Position numbers and translations under genes: made by a program
The notes under the pieces: model-generated
Databases searched by the model: none
What the model was told of the DNA's origin: nothing
Seen by the model: the letters and a program-made list of their open reading frames with translations, nothing else
In this document: piece after piece, positions 37,430 through 45,492 of the stretch
Position numbering within the stretch: position 1 is the first letter of the stretch
Layout: the number at the start of each line of letters is the position of its first letter
Source of the DNA: Brevibacterium sp.
GTDB lineage: Bacteria > Actinomycetota > Actinomycetes > Actinomycetales > Brevibacteriaceae
Assembly: GCF_031179145.1 (NCBI RefSeq)
Contig: NZ_JAPSIB010000015.1
Span: forward strand, 1-64,000
Direction of reading: 5' to 3'
Length of the DNA stretch: 64,000 nucleotides

Positions 37430-38215
37430 TCAATCGTCCCGCGCTCGTCTGCGCCGCGATCGCGCTTCGCGTCGTCGACGGCGGATCTCGTCCTTGCTGC
37501 GCGGGCGGTGTCCGGAGGCGAAGAGATGCGGCTGTGACGGCAACCCGTGGAGTCCCGGATGCGGGCCGATGCCGATGTCCTCGTCGGCTTCCGGGCGCGA
37601 ACCGGTTCTGCTTCGCTCCTCCAAGCTCCGTGACGCTTCGGCATCGCCGAGGTGCGCCCGTGCTCGCTGGGTCAGTTCCTTCTTCCTGTTGCTGATGATC
37701 CTGTCCTTGCCGGTGACGTGGGAGAGCGCGCCGAACAGCACCGGCACGATCACGAAGATCGGCCAGAAGAATATGAGGCTGCCCGCCGCGATCGATGTCG
37801 CGGCCCAGATGGCGACGGTGATCCCCACCGGTCCGGCGATCATGCCGAAGAGCGCTTGTCTGACCCTGTTCCGGTAGTACTTCTCGGCCGCAGCAGCGAT
37901 CTGCTCGGGAGTGATCGGCACCCGTTCGTCCTCGAGGCGAGCGAGAGCCTGCGCCCGCGCCTTGTCGTCCATCGCTGCCGGTTCGAGCTCGCCCGCCTCG
38001 ACGACGAGATCCTCGACGAGCGCGGGAACCTCACCGAGGGTCTTCACCCGCTCGGCGGCATCGAATCGCTCGTCGAATTCGTCCGCACTGATCTGCCCCA
38101 GGGCGTAGGCCTCGGAGAGCGCCTCGGCGACCACGGCGCGGTCCGCGTCCGAGGCGCGAACCGCGCCGTGGATTCGCGGATCGGCACTGAACCGCGACCA
38201 GATTGACTCCTTCAT
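37430..38215 (-). CDS. DUF1707 protein with two membrane helices
   Basis: This 261-residue protein has an N-terminal DUF1707 domain (RASDADRAVVAEALSEAY, then DEFDERFDAA). A linker follows, then two hydrophobic helices (GMIAGPVGITVAIWAATSI and GSLIFFWPIFVIVPVLFGAL) and an Arg-rich tail. DUF1707 resembles SHOCT-type oligomerisation modules. Function is unknown. ATG 38215 follows TACAGT by 7 nt, so it is probably leaderless. It is divergent from the TSUP gene. Confidence 0.8.
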   Translation of the reverse strand: MKESIWSRFSADPRIHGAVRASDADRAVVAEALSEAYALGQISADEFDERFDAAERVKTLGEVPALVEDLVVEAGELEPAAMDDKARAQALARLEDERVPITPEQIAAAAEKYYRNRVRQALFGMIAGPVGITVAIWAATSIAAGSLIFFWPIFVIVPVLFGALSHVTGKDRIISNRKKELTQRARAHLGDAEASRSLEERSRTGSRPEADEDIGIGPHPGLHGLPSQPHLFASGHRPRSKDEIRRRRREARSRRRRARDD

Positions 38216-38222
38216 GTCCTCC

Positions 38223-38228
38223 ACTGTA
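38223..38228 (-). promoter_or_regulatory. -10 box of the DUF1707 gene (leaderless)
   Basis: TACAGT on the minus strand ends 7 nt before the ATG at 38215. Confidence 0.5.
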
Positions 38229-38269
38229 GCCGCGCTGTTCGGCAGGGAAGCCGCGGATTTCCCCTCGAT

Positions 38270-38275
38270 TAGACT
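38270..38275 (+). promoter_or_regulatory. -10 box of the TSUP gene (leaderless)
   Basis: TAGACT ends 6 nt before the GTG start at 38282. Confidence 0.6.
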
Positions 38276-38281
38276 CGAAGC

Positions 38282-39031
38282 GTGGAACCCGTCGTCCTGC
38301 TCATCCTCTTCGCCGTCTTCCTCGGGGCGCTGTCGCAGCGGGTCACGGGAATGGGCTTCGCCCTCGTCTGCGGACCGTTCCTCGTACTTCTCCTCGATCC
38401 GTTCTCCGGCGTCGTTCTCGTCAATCTCTGCGGGATCCTCGCCAGCTCCGTCGTCTTCGCCCGCACCTGGCGTGAGGTCGAATGGCCCTCGTTCTGGCAG
38501 CTGGCCCTCGGCGCGATCCTCGGAGCGGTTCCCGGAGCTCTGCTGGCAGCGTCCCTGCCGGTACCTCCGCTGCAGATCCTCATCGGATCCCTCATCGTCG
38601 TGTCCATCATCTCCTCCCTGATCATCGGCCATATCGGTCACACTCTCCCCGCGCGGCCCGCGGCCAAACTCACGGCCGGGCTGCTCTCCGGTGCGATGTC
38701 CGCCTCGGCGGGCACCGGCGGCCCGGCGATCAGCGCCTACGCAGTCCTGACGAAGTGGGAGCATCGAGCCTTCGCCGCCACCCTGCAGCCGTTCCTCATC
38801 GTCGGGGCCGGCTTCGCCGTCGTGCTCAAGCTCTCGATGGACGATAACGCGTGGCCGGAGCTGGATGCGGGCACATGGGTGGCGATCGTGCTCGTCCTCG
38901 CCGCGGGGCTGAGCCTCGGTGAATGGCTGTCGAAGCGGCTCCCGGTGTCGGCCGCCCGTGTCACGATGATCGTCCTCGCTCTCGGCGGGGGAGTGGCGAC
39001 CTTGATCAAAGGGTTCGTGCACGTGGTCTGA
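38282..39031 (+). CDS. TSUP-family (TauE/SafE) anion transporter
   Basis: This 249-residue protein has about eight hydrophobic helices and two similar halves. GMGFALVCGPFLVLLLDP and the second-half SAGTGGPAISAYAVLTKWEH are the repeated TSUP motifs. The family moves sulfite, sulfonates or related anions across the membrane; the substrate here is unknown. GTG 38282 is supported by the -10 box 6 nt upstream. Confidence 0.85.
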   Translation: MEPVVLLILFAVFLGALSQRVTGMGFALVCGPFLVLLLDPFSGVVLVNLCGILASSVVFARTWREVEWPSFWQLALGAILGAVPGALLAASLPVPPLQILIGSLIVVSIISSLIIGHIGHTLPARPAAKLTAGLLSGAMSASAGTGGPAISAYAVLTKWEHRAFAATLQPFLIVGAGFAVVLKLSMDDNAWPELDAGTWVAIVLVLAAGLSLGEWLSKRLPVSAARVTMIVLALGGGVATLIKGFVHVV

Positions 39032-39210
39032 GTGCCACCGACGGCGCTGCCGGCGACCCGAGCGCGGAGTCGGAGCCGAACCTGTGCTCCCGCCGTGATC
39101 CAGGCCATGACAACCGGGAATGCTGAGCGGACATGGTGGTTCGGCTCAGTCGTCTGTCAGACAAGTCGGGCATACTGGGTGAGGTACATTCACCTCGGGA
39201 GGCGCACATC

Positions 39211-40038
39211 GTGGGAACAGTATTCCTGTTGATACTCATCGTTCTCGGCACCATCTTCTTCATCGGCCACCGCAAGGAGAAGAAGCGCAAGCAGGAGCTG
39301 ATAGCAGAAGAGCTCAAGCAGGTGAAGCGAAGCGCGGAGGAGGATGTCACCTCCTTCGGCGAAGAAGTCGCCGAGCTCGACATCCTCACCACCGGTGTCG
39401 AACTCGACGAAGGCGGGGCGCAGGACTACAAGCGCGCGCTCGACGCCTATGACACCGCCAAGGAGACCCTCGAGAGGGTCGACGAACCCAGCGACATCCG
39501 CCACGTCACCGAGGCGCTCGAAGACGGACGCTATGCCGGGAAGTGCGTGCGCGCCCGGGTCGAGGGCAAACCCCTTCCCACCCGCCGCCCGCCATGCTTC
39601 TTCAACCCCCAGCACGGCCCCTCGGTCGAGGACATCGACTGGGCACCCGCGGGCGGCCAGCTCCGCCCGGTCCCCGTCTGCGCCGCTGACGCCGAACGTG
39701 TTGCCGTCGGCGCCGAACCCGCGGTCCGCAAAGTCGTGACCGGCGACGGACACACTCGCCGCGCCTACTGGGACGCCGGCCCTGCCTACGCCGAATACAA
39801 TCGCGGCTACTTCAACTCCTATGCCGGTTCAGGTCTGCTCCCCGGCGTGCTGATGGGCGCAATGCTCTTCGGCGGCATGGGCGGCGGCTGGGACGGCTCC
39901 TCTGCTGAGGGATTCACCGACGGCTCGGCCGGGGACGCCGGCGGAGATGCCGGAGGCGGAGACATCGGCGGCGGCGACGGCGGAGGCCTGTTCGGCGGCG
40001 ACGGCGGCGGATTCGACTTCGGAGGCTTCGACTTCTGA
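39211..40038 (+). CDS. Membrane-anchored hypothetical protein with Gly/Asp-rich tail
   Basis: This 275-residue protein starts with one membrane helix (residues 2-18) and continues with a charged, partly coiled-coil region. A conserved-looking block follows with CFFNPQHGPSVEDIDWAP, RPVPVCAADAERVA and RRAYWDAGPAYAEYNRGYF. The last 60 residues are almost only Gly, Asp, Phe and Ser. Related proteins occur in actinobacteria; function is unknown. GTG 39211 is chosen for its GGGAGG 8 nt upstream. TACATT at 39185-39190 is a possible -10. The stop overlaps the S4 gene (TGATG). Confidence 0.7.
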   Translation: MGTVFLLILIVLGTIFFIGHRKEKKRKQELIAEELKQVKRSAEEDVTSFGEEVAELDILTTGVELDEGGAQDYKRALDAYDTAKETLERVDEPSDIRHVTEALEDGRYAGKCVRARVEGKPLPTRRPPCFFNPQHGPSVEDIDWAPAGGQLRPVPVCAADAERVAVGAEPAVRKVVTGDGHTRRAYWDAGPAYAEYNRGYFNSYAGSGLLPGVLMGAMLFGGMGGGWDGSSAEGFTDGSAGDAGGDAGGGDIGGGDGGGLFGGDGGGFDFGGFDF

Positions 40039-40250
40039 TGGACGTCATCACCATCCGCGACGAGTCCATCAAGCTGGGTCAGCTGCTCAAACTTCACGGC
40101 GTGGCCGAAGACGGTGCGATGGCCAAGGACCTGATCGCCGCCGGCGACGTCCGTGTCAACGGAGTCGTCGAGACCCGGCGCGGGGCCACGATCCACCTCG
40201 GTGACCGCGTCGAAGCTCTGGGCGAAGTCTTCGAAGTCAGCGCGGAGTAG
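40038..40250 (+). CDS. S4-domain RNA-binding protein
   Basis: This 70-residue protein consists of a single S4 domain: IKLGQLLKLHGVAEDGAMAKDLIAAGDVRVNG. It resembles YbcJ/YaaA-type small S4 proteins that bind structured RNA, often ribosomal. Its ATG overlaps the previous stop by one base, implying coupling. Its stop directly abuts the stop of pspAB on the other strand with no spacer. Confidence 0.87.
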   Translation: MDVITIRDESIKLGQLLKLHGVAEDGAMAKDLIAAGDVRVNGVVETRRGATIHLGDRVEALGEVFEVSAE

Positions 40251-40826
40251 TCACTGGCTGAGACCCGGGGCATCCCACAGCGCTGACCAGCGGGACGTGT
40301 CCGGCTCGAACGGAAGCTCTTTGGCGAGCACACCGCGGACCTGGATCTCCAACGAGTTGTCCCTCTGCTGGGGACCCGTCTGTGCGAACGGGTAGAACGT
40401 GCCTCGCTTGTACTGATAGACGAGTGCGAGCCGGCGGGAGTCCGCATCGGCGAAGCAGACCGTCGAACACAGCAGCATCGAGTCGAACCCCTGGTTGACC
40501 AGCGCTGCGTTGACCGCGTGCAGATTCGTCACGAGATTGCCGACATCCCCGTTCGCGTCCGTGATGACCTGCCAGGTGTAGCCGAAGCCATCATTGGTCT
40601 GTGTGACGGAGGTGGCGGGGTCCGAGCCGATGAGGGCGATGCTCTCCTCCTCCGCGGACTGGAAGGCGGCGCCCTCGACCTGCCTGAACGCCACCGCCCC
40701 GACTCCGGTCGGGACGAACCCGGTGGCGGCCTGGAGCGTCATCGCCGCCGGCGGAAGCGCGAACAGATCATCGAGGTTGGCGCGCTTGGGCGCGGTGCGG
40801 CCGAGGAGTGCGTCGAAGAAGCCCAT
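40251..40826 (-). CDS. pspAB: PspA-associated protein PspAB
   Basis: This 191-residue soluble protein opens with MGFFDALLGRTAPKRANLDDLFALP and contains DGFGYTWQVITD and YPFAQTG, the pattern of PspAB found next to actinobacterial pspA and htpX. Its exact role in membrane stress is unknown. AAGGAC precedes the ATG. It is the last gene of the pspA-pspAA-htpX-pspAB run, 23 nt after htpX. Confidence 0.85.
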   Translation of the reverse strand: MGFFDALLGRTAPKRANLDDLFALPPAAMTLQAATGFVPTGVGAVAFRQVEGAAFQSAEEESIALIGSDPATSVTQTNDGFGYTWQVITDANGDVGNLVTNLHAVNAALVNQGFDSMLLCSTVCFADADSRRLALVYQYKRGTFYPFAQTGPQQRDNSLEIQVRGVLAKELPFEPDTSRWSALWDAPGLSQ

Positions 40827-40849
40827 GGAAGTCCTTGATCGTCGGAGTG

Positions 40850-41758
40850 TCAGTTCGGCTGTGACAGTTGGCGGGAGATCTCGCCCAGCTGTTCCAGCCG
40901 GCGATCCAATGAGGGGTGGGTGGAGAAGAGCTCCTTGACGCCCGACCCGCCCTGCGCGGCGGGGATGAGGGCCAGATGGTTCGCCGAGGCGGTTGCCCGC
41001 AGGTCCTTCTGGGGGATCTTGTTCATGTCCCCGCTGAGCTTGGTCAGCGCCGAGGCCAGAGTGGACGGTGCCCCGGTGAGGATGGCGGCGGCGCGGTCCG
41101 CGGCGAGTTCGCGGTACCGAGACAGGCTGCGGATGAGCAGGAACGACAGACCGTAGACCACGACGCCGACGAGTATGAACAGCAGCTGGACGGGCACACC
41201 GCCGTTGTTGTCGCGGCGACCGAAGCTCATGTAGTAGCCGGCACGCATCATCAGGCCCGCGATGACACCGGTGACCCCGGCGACCGTCATCACCGTGACG
41301 TCCCTGTGGGCGACATGGGAGAGCTCGTGGGCGAGGACGACCTCCACCTCCTCACGGTCGAGGGTCTCGAGCAGTCCCCGGGTCACGCAGACGACCGAGC
41401 GCTGCGGCGAGCGGCCCGTGGCGAAGGCGTTGGGGGTTGCGGAGTCTGAGACAGCGACCTTCGGCTTCGGCGAATCCGAGAGCTGGCACAGCCGGTCGAT
41501 CATCGTGTGCAGCTGCGGAGCCTGCTCAGGGGTGACCTCTCTGGCTCCCATCGCTCGCATCGCGATCGAATCGGAGAAGTACCACTGGAAGAAGAACACG
41601 CCTCCGCTGACCACGACTGCGATGATCACCCCCGACGTGCTGCCGCCGAGGATCCACCAGATCGCAAGGATGAGGATGACGTAGATGAGCCCGTTGAGGA
41701 AGACCGTCCATCCCATCCGCAGGCTCAGTCCGTTGTCCTTGACGAAGCGGTTCTTCAT
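40850..41758 (-). CDS. htpX: Membrane zinc metalloprotease HtpX
   Basis: This 302-residue M48 protease has two N-terminal helices (about 16-36 and 42-60) and the zinc motif HELSHVAHRD (His144, Glu145, His148). Another helix pair follows, then the third ligand in RELAADRAA and a C-terminal HPSLDRRL. It degrades damaged membrane proteins during envelope stress. GAGAGGAAC precedes the ATG. A perfect 18-bp hairpin separates it from pspAA, so its expression may be reduced relative to pspA. Confidence 0.94.
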   Translation of the reverse strand: MKNRFVKDNGLSLRMGWTVFLNGLIYVILILAIWWILGGSTSGVIIAVVVSGGVFFFQWYFSDSIAMRAMGAREVTPEQAPQLHTMIDRLCQLSDSPKPKVAVSDSATPNAFATGRSPQRSVVCVTRGLLETLDREEVEVVLAHELSHVAHRDVTVMTVAGVTGVIAGLMMRAGYYMSFGRRDNNGGVPVQLLFILVGVVVYGLSFLLIRSLSRYRELAADRAAAILTGAPSTLASALTKLSGDMNKIPQKDLRATASANHLALIPAAQGGSGVKELFSTHPSLDRRLEQLGEISRQLSQPN

Positions 41759-41816
41759 CGTGTTCCTCTCTCGGTATGGGGGAGTGCCGGGGCGTGCTCT
41801 CTGCGGCCCGATGGCA

Positions 41817-41856
41817 GTTCCGGCCCATTGCCTGGCTGCAGGCAATGGGCCGGAAC
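41817..41856 (-). terminator. 18-bp perfect hairpin between pspAA and htpX
   Basis: GTTCCGGCCCATTGCCTG (41817-41834) and CAGGCAATGGGCCGGAAC (41839-41856) form a perfect stem with a 4-nt loop. No T tract follows on the minus strand, so it may be a partial terminator or an RNA-stability element. Confidence 0.6.
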
Positions 41857-41882
41857 GTCGTTGTCGCGGATGTGCGGAGGGA

Positions 41883-42167
41883 TCAGACGGGGTCGGGGAT
41901 GAAGCCCTCGCCGGTGAGGAGTTCGGCGATGTCCTCCAGGGACGCATCGACGAACGGGACGACGAAGTCGCTGGTGCCCAGGAAGTCGTCGGGGACCGGC
42001 TTGCCGTGGCCGACGACGAAGTCGTGCAGGGCGCCGAGGGCCGTCCGCGCGGCTGTCTCGTCGCCTTCCTTGACTGCGATCTCGACATCGTTGTCGTACT
42101 TCTGGAGGACGGCATTGTCGACATCTGCCACGTCGAACTGTCCCTCGCCCATGATTCTGATGATCAT
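41883..42167 (-). CDS. pspAA: PspA-associated protein PspAA
   Basis: This 94-residue acidic protein starts MIIRIMGEGQFDVAD, with central VEIAVKEGDETAARTALG and the ending GFIPDPV, matching PspAA. It is thought to work with PspA in envelope-stress responses. ATG 42167 overlaps the pspA stop; a GTG at 42170 is also possible. GAGGA in the end of pspA acts as ribosome binding site. Confidence 0.85.
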   Translation of the reverse strand: MIIRIMGEGQFDVADVDNAVLQKYDNDVEIAVKEGDETAARTALGALHDFVVGHGKPVPDDFLGTSDFVVPFVDASLEDIAELLTGEGFIPDPV

Positions 42168-42910
42168 CACTTGTCCTCGCCTTCGAGGGACTTCTGCTGG
42201 CTCTGGGAGCCGGCCGGCAGCGATTGGCGCATCCGTGCCAGTTCCATCTCCACATCGTTGTCGCTGGAGAGGGCATCGAGCTGTGCGCTGATGTCGTCCT
42301 TGCGGCTGCCCGTGACGTCGTCGAGTGCGCCGGAGGCGATGAGCTCGTCGACGGCACCGGCCCGAGCCTGCAGGGAGGCCGTCTTGTCCTCGGCGCGCTG
42401 CACGGCCAGTCCCACATCGCCGAGCTCCTCGGAGATGCCGGAGAACGCCTCGCCGATCTTCGACTGAGCCTCGGCCGCGGTGTATGTGGCTTTGATGGTC
42501 TCCTTCTTGGTCCGGAAGGCGTCGACCTTCGCCTGCAGGCGCTGGGAAGCCATGGTCAGCTTCTGCTCTTCGCCCTGGAGCTGCTCGTGCTGCGTCTGGA
42601 GATCGGTGATCTGCTGCGAGAGACCGGATTTGCGCGTCAGTGCCTCTCGAGCGAGATCCTCACGACCGATCTCCATGGCCTTCTGAGCCTGACCCGAGAG
42701 TTTGTTCTGCTGCTGTTCGAGCTGGGTGATCTGCAGCTCGAGCCGCTTGCGGCTGGTGGCGACGTCGGCGACACCGCGTCGAACCTTCTGCAGCAGCTCA
42801 AGCTGCTTCTGGTACGAATAGTCGAGAGTTTCGTTGGGGTTCTCGGCTTTGTCCAGGGCCTTGTTGGCCTTCGCACCGAAGATCATCGCGATTCTTTGGA
42901 AGATACTCAT
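42167..42910 (-). CDS. pspA: Phage-shock protein PspA/IM30 family
   Basis: This 247-residue, almost entirely helical protein begins MSIFQRIAMIFGAKANKALDKAENP, the PspA amphipathic start. Long coiled coils follow (LQITQLEQQQNKLSGQAQKA). The protein binds stressed membranes and forms large oligomers that limit leakage. ATG 42910 is chosen over an upstream extension because of this signature and AGGAG upstream. It heads the psp gene run. Confidence 0.93.
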   Translation of the reverse strand: MSIFQRIAMIFGAKANKALDKAENPNETLDYSYQKQLELLQKVRRGVADVATSRKRLELQITQLEQQQNKLSGQAQKAMEIGREDLAREALTRKSGLSQQITDLQTQHEQLQGEEQKLTMASQRLQAKVDAFRTKKETIKATYTAAEAQSKIGEAFSGISEELGDVGLAVQRAEDKTASLQARAGAVDELIASGALDDVTGSRKDDISAQLDALSSDNDVEMELARMRQSLPAGSQSQQKSLEGEDK

Positions 42911-43093
42911 CCGTAGTCGACTCCTGCATTGGTTCTGACCCGGCGCTGCGAAACCGGTCCTCCCGCATGGGGATTTCCGTGCCGGCACCGCCTGGAACTA
43001 TCGTCATCAGCTTACTGACAAAAACTGACAATTTGCCAGGTGTCGACAAGGAATCCGGTGGCCGGACCGCTTCCCGATGACGGTAAGCCGAAC

Positions 43094-43381
43094 TCAGGGA
43101 GCGAAGAGCCTCGAGTTCGCCGCTTCGACCTCCGAATACTGTTGGGCGGCGGTGTTCAGTGCCCCGTGGATGGAGTTGAGCGATTCGAACAGCTGCTTCT
43201 GCGCGGCCTCCCACTCGTTGATCACGGATTGGAAGTTCTGGGCGGCTCCACCCTTCCAGCAGTCCTGGAGCGCGAGCAGATTCCGCAGCATCGTGTTGGA
43301 CTCGGATACGAGGGTCTGGGAGGTGGCCGCAGTGGCGGTGGCGGCGGACGAGACGCGATCGGCGTCGACTTCGAAGCTCAT
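43094..43381 (-). CDS. WXG100-family (ESAT-6-like) protein
   Basis: This 95-residue protein is two helices joined by the Trp-x-Gly turn in QDCWKGGAAQNF. It carries the typical C-terminal pattern YSEVEAANSRL, close to the YxxxD/E secretion signal. It should be a substrate of an ESX/type VII system, but no ESX machinery is in the window, so it is an orphan copy. AGGAGAG precedes the ATG. It lies between pepD and pspA in the same direction. Confidence 0.88.
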   Translation of the reverse strand: MSFEVDADRVSSAATATAATSQTLVSESNTMLRNLLALQDCWKGGAAQNFQSVINEWEAAQKQLFESLNSIHGALNTAAQQYSEVEAANSRLFAP

Positions 43382-43455
43382 GATCTCTCCTCAGTGTGTA
43401 CGGGAAATGACTCCCTCAGCGTGACCGGAGAACTCGTCGGTGAGAAGAGCGCACA

Positions 43456-43495
43456 GACAGGGTGTGGACGAAGGTCTCGTCGTCCACACCCTGTC
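43456..43495 (-). terminator. Terminator after mprA-mprB-pepD
   Basis: GACAGGGTGTGGACGA (43456-43471) and TCGTCCACACCCTGTC (43480-43495) form a perfect 16-bp stem with an 8-nt loop, 146 nt beyond the pepD stop and before the WXG100 gene. Confidence 0.75.
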
Positions 43496-43641
43496 GTGCA
43501 TGAGTGCGTCCAGCTCTCCCCGGGTCCGGGCGGCCGAGTCGGGCTCCGGTGGGCGCTATCTGAGGCTGCTCGTGGACACGGGAGTGCGGTCGCTCGAGGA
43601 CACGGGAGTCGGGATCACCTCGGCGGCACTCGGTGCGAAGG

Positions 43642-45492
43642 TCACTGGAGCACCAGGGTCGCCGAGATCGTCTGCTCCTGTCCGCCGCGGATCACGGTGA
43701 AGTCCACCGGCTTTTTCACCGGCTGCGCTCTGACCAGGGCTCGCAGCGCAATCGCGTTGTTGACCGGCGAACCGTCGACCGCGACGATGTGGTCTCCTGC
43801 TTGGAAGCCGGCAGCCGCTGCCGGTGAGCCGTTCTGCACGGACTGCACCTCTGCGGTGCTGCGGGTGATGCCACCGCTCTTGACCTGGCCGTCGGTGAGG
43901 GTGATGCCGAGGAAGGGGTGCTTCGCATCGCCGGTCGCGATGAGCTGATCGGCGATCATGACAGCCTGGGCGGAGGGAATCGCGAAGCCGATGCCGATCG
44001 ACCCCGACTGGCCTCCACCCTCTCCCGGCTGGCTCAATGAGGCTGCAGCGGAGTTGACCCCGATGAACTTGCCGTTGCCGTCGACGAGGGGACCGCCGGA
44101 GTTGCCGGGGTTGATGGCAGCATCGGTCTGAATGGCGTTCGTGATCGTCGTCTCCCGCTCTTGGGCGGTGGCGTCTTCACCGATGTTCTCCGTGGTCACC
44201 GGCCTGTCGAGGGCGGAGACGATGCCCGTGGTGACGGTGTCGGCCAGTCCCAGAGGATTGCCGAGCGCCATCACCGGATCGCCGACCTGCAGCCTCTCCG
44301 ATTCGCCGACGGGAAGCGGCGTCACCCCGTCGGGCATCTGTTCGAGCTTGATGATCGCGATGTCCGTCGACGGATCGCGGCCGACGATCTTCGCGCGGAT
44401 CGACGCACCGTTCTTCATCGTCACGTTGAGCTCGCCGCTCGGGGTGTCGGCCGGGGCGACGACGTGGTTGTTCGTCACGACATGCCCCTGATCGTCGTAG
44501 ACGGACCCCGAACCGAGCGCGACGACCCGCCCCTCCGAGGCGGCTTGGATCGCGACGACGCTCTGCGAGGTCTTCTTCGCGACTTCGGTCCAATCCGGAG
44601 TCTCGATCGTCTGCTCGGCCACCTGACGATTGGGCTCCTCCTGCATCGAGGTCACCGCGTAGCTTCCGGCGAAGGCGGCAGCACCGGCGATCAGAGCCGC
44701 GATCGCGGCGATGGCGATCGTGGCAGCCCAGCCTGGTCCCTTCTTCTCCCGCCGAGATGGCTGTTCCGGTGGATACTGTCCGAAGCCGCCGCCTGCGGCA
44801 AGGGGCGCAGCACCGCCGTGGGCGCCGGAATGATCCGTGCCATAGGGGTGGGGCGACTGAGTGCCGTGGATGCTGGAGGGATCGGTGGCGTAGTGACGAG
44901 ACGGATCCCCGGGGTGGGAGCCCTGTGATCCGGCCTGGTCATACACAGGCGATTGGGCATAAGTGGGCTGACCTGGGTACGTTCCCTGGCCGTGCTGGGA
45001 GCCCGTGCCCTGCTGCGGATCCTGACCGTATTGGCCCTGCTGATCGTACTGGGCCTGCTGACCGCGGTGGTCCTGCTGGGAGTCCGTGCCCTGGTGCGTC
45101 GCCGCGTGCGGCGCATACCCGCGAGCCGGAGGCGCGGTGGGCGGACTGACCCGCTCAGGTCCCTGAGTCGAACCGCGACCCTGGGACGAGGGACCCTGGG
45201 ACGAGGGACCCTGGGACGAGGGACCCTGGGACGAGGGACCCTGAGGCGGGTTGGGACCCTCAGGTGAGTTGGAACCTTGGGGGGAATTGGAACCCTGCGG
45301 GGAGGCGGGACCGAAGGTGCGCGGAACTTCGGCCCCGCTGCGGAAGCTCTCCGATGACGTGCGCGAGGAATCCTGCGGGAACGTTCTGTAGTCCTGACCG
45401 CCGTGGCGTCCGCGCCTGGGCGACGTGCTTCCCTCTTCGCCGCCGCGGCTCTGGTTCTCCGGGGTGGTGCCCTGGTCGTCGTTGCTGCTCAT
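43642..45492 (-). CDS. pepD: S1C serine protease with PDZ domain (HtrA/PepD-like)
   Basis: This 616-residue protein has a 240-residue Gln/Gly/Pro-rich cytoplasmic region and one membrane helix near 250-275. A trypsin-like domain follows with His in TNNHVV (about 340), Asp in STDIAII (about 376) and Ser in GNSGGPL (about 464). A PDZ domain covers the last 90 residues. It degrades or refolds exported proteins in the envelope. The ATG overlaps the kinase stop by 4 nt. The order regulator-kinase-protease equals mprA-mprB-pepD of mycobacteria. Confidence 0.9.
   Translation of the reverse strand: MSSNDDQGTTPENQSRGGEEGSTSPRRGRHGGQDYRTFPQDSSRTSSESFRSGAEVPRTFGPASPQGSNSPQGSNSPEGPNPPQGPSSQGPSSQGPSSQGPSSQGRGSTQGPERVSPPTAPPARGYAPHAATHQGTDSQQDHRGQQAQYDQQGQYGQDPQQGTGSQHGQGTYPGQPTYAQSPVYDQAGSQGSHPGDPSRHYATDPSSIHGTQSPHPYGTDHSGAHGGAAPLAAGGGFGQYPPEQPSRREKKGPGWAATIAIAAIAALIAGAAAFAGSYAVTSMQEEPNRQVAEQTIETPDWTEVAKKTSQSVVAIQAASEGRVVALGSGSVYDDQGHVVTNNHVVAPADTPSGELNVTMKNGASIRAKIVGRDPSTDIAIIKLEQMPDGVTPLPVGESERLQVGDPVMALGNPLGLADTVTTGIVSALDRPVTTENIGEDATAQERETTITNAIQTDAAINPGNSGGPLVDGNGKFIGVNSAAASLSQPGEGGGQSGSIGIGFAIPSAQAVMIADQLIATGDAKHPFLGITLTDGQVKSGGITRSTAEVQSVQNGSPAAAAGFQAGDHIVAVDGSPVNNAIALRALVRAQPVKKPVDFTVIRGGQEQTISATLVLQ
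45178..45242 (-). repeat. 15-bp tandem repeat coding GPSSQ units
   Basis: About four copies of CCCTGGGACGAGGGA in tandem encode repeated Gly-Pro-Ser-Ser-Gln in the disordered N-terminus of the protease. Units are identical, so copy number may vary. Confidence 0.85.
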
